A DNA stretch of 5,032 nt from Rhodospirillales bacterium. Lineage in GTDB: Bacteria > Pseudomonadota > Alphaproteobacteria > Acetobacterales > Acetobacteraceae. The notes under the pieces were generated by a model. The model was not told the DNA's origin. It did not search any database and saw only the letters and a program-made list of their open reading frames with translations. The stretch's first letter is position 1. Each line of letters starts with the position of its first letter. Below are positions 1 through 5,032 of this stretch, one piece after another. The stretch covers positions 1 to 5,032 of the forward strand of contig JAGWIL010000132.1 in NCBI GenBank assembly GCA_028866335.1, given 5' to 3'. The position numbers and the translations under genes are program-made.

Positions 1-42
1 CGCCACGAATGCGCGAAATGCCGCCCCCGCATGGTTGCCTAG
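1..42 (+). CDS. Possible C-terminal end of an unidentified upstream gene (partial)
   Basis: Reading from base 1 in frame 1 gives thirteen codons ([13 protein letters not shown]) ending in TAG at 40-42, sixteen bases before the tRNA. The fragment contains a CxxC pair, which could be half of a zinc-binding site, but it is too short to assign to a family. The only support is a stop codon conveniently placed before the tRNA, and a chance open frame of this length is common. A start on the minus strand near base 32 is an equally short alternative. Confidence 0.22.
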   Translation, partial: RHECAKCRPRMVA

Positions 43-57
43 CTTTCGCCGGGAACC

Positions 58-133
<76 letters not shown>

Positions 134-181
134 GTGTCTCGCCACTCTCCTGCGCAGCAGCGCCAAAACCCCGGAACCATT

Positions 182-1408
182 ATGGCAGACCCCACCCGCG
201 ATTGCGCCTTTTTGCTACTGCAAGCCGTTCTGGCAAAAGGAAAACCGCTGGATGCGGCATTGGATGCGCTGCCCCGCGTTGAACCCCGTGACAAGGCCGC
301 GGCGCACCGCCTGGCGGCCTCGGTGTTGCGCCATACCGGCACGCTGGATGCGGTGCTGGAACCTTATTTGCGCCGTGACCCACCGCCGGAGCTGCGAAAT
401 ATCCTGCGCATGGGTGCGGCTGGCTTTCTGTTTCTTGAAGCCCCACCACACGCGGCCGTCGGCACGGCCGTGCAACTTGCGCGGAGCAAGAAGCTCGCCC
501 CGTTTGCGGGGCTGGTGAACGCCGTGCTGCGCAAGGTGGTGAGCGCCGGGCCATCGGCGCTGGAGGATCTGGACATGCCCCGGCTCGACACGCCCGCCTG
601 GGCCTGGGCCAGTTGGGCCAGCCAAGCCCGCGCCATTGCCACAGCCCATGCGCATGAGGCGCCGCTCGACATTTCCGCCCTGCCCGGCTTCACGCCCGAA
701 GGCGGAGACTTGCTGCCCACAGGATCCTGGCGCTTTGCCGCTGGCACGCCCGTAATGGAGGTGCCTGGTTTCACAGAAGGCAAAGTATGGGTGCAAGATG
801 CCGCCGCCGCCCTGCCCGCCCGGTTGCTGGCGCCGCAACCCGGCGAGCGCGTGCTGGATTTATGCGCAGCCCCTGGCGGCAAAACCTGCCAACTTGCCGC
901 CATGGGCGCGGCCGTCACGGCTGTTGATCGCGATGCCAGCCGCATGGCGACGCTAAGTGGCAATATGGAACGGTTGAAGCTGAAGGCCGAATTGCTCACG
1001 GCGGATGCCAAAAATTGGGTTCCCGCAGAAAAGTTTTCCGCCATCCTGCTGGATGCGCCGTGCAGCGCAACGGGCACCATCCGCCGCCACCCGGAGCTTC
1101 TGCACCTGCGCAAACCGCGAGACATCGAAGCAATGGCCACCCAGCAGGACGCGCTGCTGGATGCCGCTGCTGCCATGCTCGCCCCTGGCGGGCGCATCAT
1201 CTACGCCGTCTGTTCACTGCAACCGCAGGAAGGTGCCGCGCGCGTTGATGCCGCCTGCGCCCGGCTGGGCCTGAAGCGCGAGCCTCTAGCGTTGATTGAA
1301 TTGCCTGATGCCGTGACGGAACAAGGCGATATTCGCACCCATCCTGGATTATGGGCGGAACGCGGCGGCATGGACGGATTTTATATTGCAAGGCTGGTTC
1401 ATTCCTGA
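182..1408 (+). CDS. rsmB: 16S rRNA (cytosine-5-)-methyltransferase, RsmB family (NusB + SAM methyltransferase domains)
   Basis: Product of 408 residues that should transfer a methyl group from S-adenosylmethionine to C5 of a cytosine in 16S rRNA (C967 in E. coli) in the cytoplasm. Residues of roughly 5-125 form the NusB-like RNA-binding domain. The rest is the NOL1/NOP2/Sun methyltransferase fold. The SAM-binding motif [10 protein letters not shown] lies at about 226-235. [15 protein letters not shown] (about 291-305) carries one conserved cysteine (Cys294), and [10 protein letters not shown] (about 342-351) carries the catalytic cysteine (Cys344). The family-typical ending [11 protein letters not shown] is at about 395-405. 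E. coli RsmB has 429 residues, so this protein is full length. ATG 182 is chosen because the open frame upstream runs into the tRNA; GGAA at 173-176 is a weak ribosome-binding site. Orthology to RsmB specifically, rather than another NusB-containing family member, is likely but inferred. Confidence 0.93.
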   Translation: MADPTRDCAFLLLQAVLAKGKPLDAALDALPRVEPRDKAAAHRLAASVLRHTGTLDAVLEPYLRRDPPPELRNILRMGAAGFLFLEAPPHAAVGTAVQLARSKKLAPFAGLVNAVLRKVVSAGPSALEDLDMPRLDTPAWAWASWASQARAIATAHAHEAPLDISALPGFTPEGGDLLPTGSWRFAAGTPVMEVPGFTEGKVWVQDAAAALPARLLAPQPGERVLDLCAAPGGKTCQLAAMGAAVTAVDRDASRMATLSGNMERLKLKAELLTADAKNWVPAEKFSAILLDAPCSATGTIRRHPELLHLRKPRDIEAMATQQDALLDAAAAMLAPGGRIIYAVCSLQPQEGAARVDAACARLGLKREPLALIELPDAVTEQGDIRTHPGLWAERGGMDGFYIARLVHS

Positions 1409-1464
1409 ACTCTCAGCGGGTAGTGCTTGTCTCCCTCACGTTCAGCCGGTTACAAGCAAACACC
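1409..1464 (+). other. Intergenic gap between rsmB and rpe, no recognised signal
   Basis: The 56 bases between the two genes contain no hairpin followed by a T-run, no clear sigma70-type promoter and no strong ribosome-binding site before the rpe start. With nothing to stop transcription, rpe is probably read from the same transcript as rsmB, although a weak promoter cannot be excluded by eye. Confidence 0.4.
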
Positions 1465-2160
1465 ATGCTCTCTGCCCCGACTCGTCCGCTCATTGCCCCA
1501 TCCTTGCTTGCCGCCGATTTTGCCCGGCTGAAGGAAGAAGTTGCCGCCATTGAACGCGGCGGGGCGGATTGGCTGCATTTGGATGTAATGGACGGGCATT
1601 TCGTTCCCAACATCACCTTCGGTCCGCTGGTGGCGAAAGCGCTGCGCCCCCACACCAAAATGCCGATGGACGTGCATTTGATGATCGCGCCAGCCGACCC
1701 CTACATCACCGCCTTCGCGGAAGCCGGGGCGGATCATATTTCAGTGCACCCTGAATCCGGCCCGCATTTGCACCGCACGCTTCAGCACATCCGCTCTCTG
1801 GGCAAAAAAGCAGGCGTGGTGCTCAACCCCGCCACGCCGATTGAAAGCGTGGTGAACGTGCTGGACCTGACGGATATCATCATGGTGATGACCGTGAACC
1901 CAGGCTTTGGAGGGCAGGCCTTCCTGTCCTCCCAGCTATCCAAAATCGCTGCCCTGCGCCGCCTCATTGATGAATCGGGCCGGGACATCGTGCTGCAGAT
2001 CGATGGCGGCGTTACCGCGAAAACCGCCCCCGCCGTGCTGGAGGCAGGTGCCACCTGCCTTATCGCGGGTACGGCGGTTTTCGGTGCGCCGGATTATGCG
2101 GCGGCCATTGCCTCCATCCGCGATGCCGCCCCCGCGTTCAGCGCCAGCCCTGGCGGATGA
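1465..2160 (+). CDS. rpe: Ribulose-phosphate 3-epimerase
   Basis: Product of 231 residues, a cytoplasmic TIM-barrel enzyme that interconverts D-ribulose 5-phosphate and D-xylulose 5-phosphate in the pentose phosphate (or Calvin) pathway. Every family signature is present. The N-terminal strand is LIAPSLLAADF (9-19). LHLDVMDGHFVPNITFG (37-53) holds metal ligands His38 and Asp40. DVHLMI (69-74) holds His71. MTVNPGFGGQAF (142-153) is the phosphate-side loop, and QIDGGV (178-183) carries the second acid/base Asp180. Length matches the usual 220-230 residues, with a short Ala/Ser/Pro/Gly tail. ATG 1465 is preferred because the barrel begins immediately after it; the longer frame from 1351 overlaps the end of rsmB and adds unrelated sequence. 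The stop overlaps the next start codon as ATGA, suggesting translational coupling. Confidence 0.97.
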   Translation: MLSAPTRPLIAPSLLAADFARLKEEVAAIERGGADWLHLDVMDGHFVPNITFGPLVAKALRPHTKMPMDVHLMIAPADPYITAFAEAGADHISVHPESGPHLHRTLQHIRSLGKKAGVVLNPATPIESVVNVLDLTDIIMVMTVNPGFGGQAFLSSQLSKIAALRRLIDESGRDIVLQIDGGVTAKTAPAVLEAGATCLIAGTAVFGAPDYAAAIASIRDAAPAFSASPGG

Positions 2161-3764
2161 ACGAAGGCCCCACAAAAAAACCCGGCCTCGGCCGGCAAGC
2201 CCGCACCTGGCTTACCCGGCTGCAGAACCTCCGGGCCGCCGGCGGGCCGGATGCCCCGGCACTTTCCCTGCGGGACCCCTGGCCGGGCGACCCTGCCCGT
2301 GGTGCCAGGCTGGTGATGGCGGAGCTCGAATTTGGCGGTGCCGTGCTGCCTGTTCATCATGATATTTTTGCCGCCGCTCCCGGCGCCACGCGAATCTTAC
2401 GCGCGCATCTGCATGGTTTCACCTGGCTGCGGGATTTACGCGCCTTGGGCACGGATGCCGCCCGTTCGCGCGCCCGCGCGCTGGTGATGGACTTCATGGA
2501 TACGCCAAAGCCAGAGCCCATTGCTTACGCGCCGGATGTGGCGGGTGCCCGGCTTGCCTCCTGGCTTGGCCATTATGATTTTTTTGCCGCCTCAGCGGAT
2601 GACGAGTTCCGCCAGGCCCTGATGTCCCGCTTGGTACAAGACGCCCGCACCCTCTCCGCCGCTTTGCCCGCTGAGTTTCAGGACGGACGTGCCCTCACCG
2701 CGCTAAAGGGCCTCACCGCCACCTCCATCGCCCTGCCAGACCATGTGCCGCACCTGCCGCGGGTGATAAAATTCCTGGTGCCGGAGCTGGCCCGGCAATT
2801 TTACCCGGATGGCTGCCATGTGGAGCGCAGCCCGGCGGCGCATCTTCTGGCCTTGCAAGACCTCACGGAGATCCGCGCCTTGATGCAGGCCGGTGGTAAA
2901 ACGCCGCCGCCGGAACTTCTCACCACCATCGAGCACGCGGCAGCCGCCATGCGGGCCCTGCGCCATGGCGATGGCGGGCTTGCCCTGTTCAATGGCTCCA
3001 AGGAGGATCTGGCCAATCTTGTCGATCTCGTTCTGGCACAGGCCGGGCGGGCGCGCGGCACCTTGGCGCATCTCAAATCCTGCGGGCTATTTCGCATCGG
3101 TGCTGGAAAATCCGTGTTGTTCATGGATGCTGGCAGCCCCACCGCCCCGGGGCTGGACCGTTTCGCCCATGCCGGTACGCTGGGGTTTGAGTTCTCCTTC
3201 GGCAAGGACCGTATTATTGTAAATTGCGGCGCCGCCCCGGCTTTGGCCGGAGACTGGACCGCCGCCCTGCGTGGCACCGCCGCCCATTCCACCCTCATCA
3301 TCGCGGATACATCTTCCGCTGAGATCATGGCCAACGGCCTCGGAAGACGGCCGCTAAACGTGAACGTCACCCGGCAGGAGGCCGGCGGGATTACCTGGAT
3401 CGAGGCTAACCATGACGGCTGGAAGCAGGTTTTTGGCGCGGTTCATCACCGCCGCCTGGGGCTTTCAGAAAATGGTGAGGAATTGCAGGGCGAGGATGCG
3501 ATCGAAGCGGAAACGCCCCAACCTTTCGCCATACGCTTCCATTTGCACCCTAATGTTACCGCCAGCCTGGCGCAGGATGATGAAACCGTGCTGCTGCGTA
3601 CCCCCTCTGGCCTTGGCTTCCGGCTGAAAGCCGAAGGTGCGGTTCCACGCATTGAAAGCAGTGTGTATTTCGGCCAGTCCGAGCCGCGTCGGGCGGAGCA
3701 GATCGTGCTTCCCGGCCACCAGGACGGCCCGCAACACATTAAATGGACCATCACGAAGGCCTGA
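2157..3764 (+). CDS. Heparinase II/III family protein
   Basis: Product of 535 residues resembling the heparinase II/III superfamily, whose characterised members cleave uronate-containing polysaccharides by beta-elimination. The N-terminal half is mostly helical, as in the (alpha/alpha) toroid, with HLHGFTWLRDL (84-94), ASWLGHYDFF (134-143) and QFYPDGCHVERSP (214-226). The C-terminal beta-sheet domain is the clearest match: FMDAGSP (322-328), FAHAGTLGFEFSFG (336-349), DRIIVNCGA (351-359), AHSTLIIADTSSAEI (376-390), then HDGW and HHRRLGLSENGEELQGED (419-447). The start has no signal peptide and no membrane helix, so the protein appears cytoplasmic, unlike secreted lyases. It overlaps rpe by four bases and ends three bases before galE. 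Substrate is unknown. Homologues in similar neighbourhoods are annotated only at family level, so lyase activity is not assumed. Confidence 0.87.
   Translation: MNEGPTKKPGLGRQARTWLTRLQNLRAAGGPDAPALSLRDPWPGDPARGARLVMAELEFGGAVLPVHHDIFAAAPGATRILRAHLHGFTWLRDLRALGTDAARSRARALVMDFMDTPKPEPIAYAPDVAGARLASWLGHYDFFAASADDEFRQALMSRLVQDARTLSAALPAEFQDGRALTALKGLTATSIALPDHVPHLPRVIKFLVPELARQFYPDGCHVERSPAAHLLALQDLTEIRALMQAGGKTPPPELLTTIEHAAAAMRALRHGDGGLALFNGSKEDLANLVDLVLAQAGRARGTLAHLKSCGLFRIGAGKSVLFMDAGSPTAPGLDRFAHAGTLGFEFSFGKDRIIVNCGAAPALAGDWTAALRGTAAHSTLIIADTSSAEIMANGLGRRPLNVNVTRQEAGGITWIEANHDGWKQVFGAVHHRRLGLSENGEELQGEDAIEAETPQPFAIRFHLHPNVTASLAQDDETVLLRTPSGLGFRLKAEGAVPRIESSVYFGQSEPRRAEQIVLPGHQDGPQHIKWTITKA
2174..2195. 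other. A7 run abutting a GC-rich inverted repeat (minus-strand terminator-like; phased slippery heptamer)
   Basis: Seven adenines (2174-2180) are followed after one base by CCGGCC (2182-2187), TC, and its complement GGCCGG (2190-2195). Read on the minus strand this is a short GC hairpin followed by a run of seven T, the layout of an intrinsic terminator against antisense transcription. On the plus strand the run spans codons 6-8 of the heparinase-like gene in the phase A-AAA-AAA. The stem is only five or six pairs and the bases just outside it do not pair. It may simply reflect Thr-Lys-Lys-Pro codons in GC-rich DNA. Confidence 0.25.
3755..3759 (+). promoter_or_regulatory. Ribosome-binding site for galE
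   Basis: GAAGG lies inside the last codons of the preceding gene, eight bases before the galE ATG. This is a good Shine-Dalgarno match at suitable spacing and supports the start at 3768. Because it sits within coding sequence, ribosomes finishing the upstream gene could feed directly into galE. Confidence 0.6.
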
Positions 3765-3767
3765 TCC

Positions 3768-4781
3768 ATGCGTATCCTGCTCACCGGCGGGGCCGGTTAT
3801 ATCGGCTCCCACACCGCTGCCGTGCTGGCTGAGCGCGGACATGAGGTCGTTATCCTCGATAATTTCGCCAATGCCGAGCGCGATGTGCCCGCCCGGCTGC
3901 AGCGCCTTACCGGCCGGGAAATGACCATCATCGAGGCCGATATACGCGACACGGACACCGTAACAGCGGCACTGAAAGCGCATCCGGTGGAAGCCGTTAT
4001 CCATTTCGCCGCGCTGAAGGCAGTGGGCGAATCAGAAGCCGACCCGCTGCTGTATTACGACATGAACATCATCGGCACGATCCGCCTGCTGCAAGCCATG
4101 CAGGCCGCCAGCGTGGGGCGCATCGTGTTCTCCTCCTCCGCCACCGTTTATGGCCAGCCGGACAGCTCGCCGATTCTGGAGGACGCCCCCACGCGGGTTG
4201 AGAACATCTATGGCCGCACCAAGCTGGTGATGGAGGATCTCATCCGCGACCTTGCCCGCACCGGCAAGCTGAAAGCCGCCGCTAATCTGCGGTATTTCAA
4301 CCCGGTTGGCGCGCACCCTTCCGCCCTTATCGGCGAAACCCCGCACGGCGTGCCGAACAATCTGATGCCCTATGTGACCCAGGTAGCCACCGGCGAACGC
4401 CCGCATCTCAACGTATTCGGCAAAGACTACCCAACACGGGACGGCACCGGCGAGCGCGATTATATTCACGTCATGGACCTCGCCATGGCCCATGCCCTGG
4501 CCGTGGAGCATATCTGCGCCAACGATGTTTCCGTCACCGTCAATCTCGGCACCGGCCAGGGGACCACGGTGCTGGAGCTGGCGCAAGCCTTTGAGAAAGC
4601 AACCGGCCGGGAGATACCGCTCAACTTTGCCCCCCGCCGCGCGGGCGATGTCGCCAGCTATTACGCCAACCCTTCCCTCGCCGAACGACTTTTCGGCTGG
4701 AAAGCGGCGCTGAACGTGGAGGATATGTGCCGCGATGCCTGGCGCTGGCAGGCCCGGCGCGCAGGCCGCAACGATGTCTGA
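3768..4781 (+). CDS. galE: UDP-glucose 4-epimerase
   Basis: Product of 337 residues, an NAD-dependent extended short-chain dehydrogenase/reductase that interconverts UDP-glucose and UDP-galactose in the cytoplasm, supplying UDP-galactose for glycan synthesis or clearing it during galactose use. The NAD-binding GGAGYIGS is at 7-14. SSSATVYG (122-129) gives the catalytic serine Ser124, and YGRTK (148-152) gives Tyr148 and Lys152. RYFNPVGAHPS (175-185) and the substrate-binding stretch DYPTRDGTGERDYIHV (220-235) are typical of bacterial GalE. Length is essentially that of E. coli GalE (338). Tyr298 in GDVASYYA aligns with E. coli Tyr299, the bulky gate residue associated with a preference for UDP-Glc/Gal over N-acetylated sugars. 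The gene follows the heparinase-like gene by three bases and overlaps the next gene by eight, so it is evidently in an operon. Confidence 0.97.
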   Translation: MRILLTGGAGYIGSHTAAVLAERGHEVVILDNFANAERDVPARLQRLTGREMTIIEADIRDTDTVTAALKAHPVEAVIHFAALKAVGESEADPLLYYDMNIIGTIRLLQAMQAASVGRIVFSSSATVYGQPDSSPILEDAPTRVENIYGRTKLVMEDLIRDLARTGKLKAAANLRYFNPVGAHPSALIGETPHGVPNNLMPYVTQVATGERPHLNVFGKDYPTRDGTGERDYIHVMDLAMAHALAVEHICANDVSVTVNLGTGQGTTVLELAQAFEKATGREIPLNFAPRRAGDVASYYANPSLAERLFGWKAALNVEDMCRDAWRWQARRAGRNDV

Positions 4782-5032
4782 CCCCCGCCCCACACTCGTC
4801 TTCCTGCTGATGGAGGACTGGTTTTTTGCTTCGCATTTCTGGGAACGCGGGCTGGCGGCGCAAAAAGCAGGCTGGCGGGTGGTGCTCATCTCCCGCCGGA
4901 ACGAGGCATTCCGGGAAATTGAAGCCTCCGGCATCGAATTTTACGCCGCAGAGCTGAACCGCACGCGCCTCAACCCCTTCAAAGAGCTGGCTTTTTCTTT
5001 CTGGCTAGCGCGGCTCTACCGGCGTTTGCAAC
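4774..5032 (+). CDS. Glycosyltransferase, probable GT4-like N-terminal domain (partial, runs off the window)
   Basis: An open frame from ATG 4774 continues to the window end, giving 86 residues with no stop. It starts TLVFLLMEDWFFASHFWERG (residues 7-26), then AAQKAGWRVVLISR (28-41) and a hydrophobic/basic helix beginning LNPFKELAF (66-74). A first beta strand leading into an ExWFF-S-H segment, then a helix and the second strand of a Rossmann-like fold, resembles the acceptor-binding half of GT-B glycosyltransferases of family 4. These proteins typically add sugars from nucleotide-sugar donors to lipid-linked or surface glycans at the cytoplasmic membrane face. The start overlaps the galE stop by eight bases, implying coupling. 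The donor-binding C-terminal domain is outside the window, so donor and product are unknown. Confidence 0.75.
   Translation, partial: MSDPRPTLVFLLMEDWFFASHFWERGLAAQKAGWRVVLISRRNEAFREIEASGIEFYAAELNRTRLNPFKELAFSFWLARLYRRLQ

Noticed and set aside
1..57. Promoter for the tRNA
   Set aside because: No -35/-10 pair with proper spacing could be identified by eye; TTGCCT near 35-40 has no suitable -10 partner before the tRNA.
150..157. Palindrome CTGCGCAG between the tRNA and rsmB, considered as terminator or operator
   Set aside because: Eight bases with no loop or following T-run; too short to be meaningful in GC-rich DNA.
364..1200. 278-codon minus-strand open frame opposite rsmB
   Set aside because: It is low-complexity, rich in Ala/Ser/Arg, and antisense to the clearly conserved RsmB sequence.
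1351..1464. Upstream extension of rpe
   Set aside because: It overlaps the 3' end of rsmB and adds residues before the conserved barrel start; no homologous segment is expected.
3465..4004. Minus-strand frame across the junction between the heparinase-like gene and galE
   Set aside because: It is entirely antisense to two well-supported genes, with no motif or convincing start.
4032..4934. 300-codon minus-strand open frame opposite galE and the glycosyltransferase
   Set aside because: It lies antisense to a gene with all GalE motifs; long antisense frames are common in GC-rich DNA, and its sequence shows no recognisable domain.

Overview
The window looks like chromosomal DNA from a GC-rich proteobacterium. 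The sequence is GC-rich throughout, nearly all coding is on the plus strand, and genes are packed with short gaps or small overlaps. The tRNA carries an encoded CCA. The order RsmB-type methyltransferase, ribulose-phosphate 3-epimerase, heparinase II/III-like protein resembles what I recall from Alphaproteobacteria, especially Acetobacteraceae-like genomes. That placement is inference; no database search was possible.

Layout. Positions 1-57 hold at most the last codons of an unidentified upstream gene. A complete tRNA-Ala with anticodon CGC follows (58-133). About 50 bases later come rsmB (182-1408), a 56-base gap, and rpe (1465-2160). From rpe onward the genes are almost fused. The heparinase II/III-like gene (2157-3764) overlaps the rpe stop by four bases. 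galE (3768-4781) begins three bases after that gene ends. A glycosyltransferase-like gene (from 4774) overlaps the galE stop by eight bases and runs off the window end.

Function. The first part is translation housekeeping: an alanine tRNA and a 16S rRNA cytosine-5 methyltransferase. rpe belongs to the pentose phosphate or Calvin cycle. The last three genes form a carbohydrate set: a lyase-fold protein with no visible export signal, the enzyme interconverting UDP-glucose and UDP-galactose, and a probable sugar transferase. A reasonable inference is that a conserved housekeeping segment runs directly into a surface-polysaccharide or glycan locus continuing to the right. No mobile element, CRISPR array, convincing promoter or plus-strand terminator is visible. 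I see no clear evidence of an undescribed system. The most interesting points are the heparinase-like protein in this operon position, and a phased A7 run next to a GC hairpin at its 5' end.
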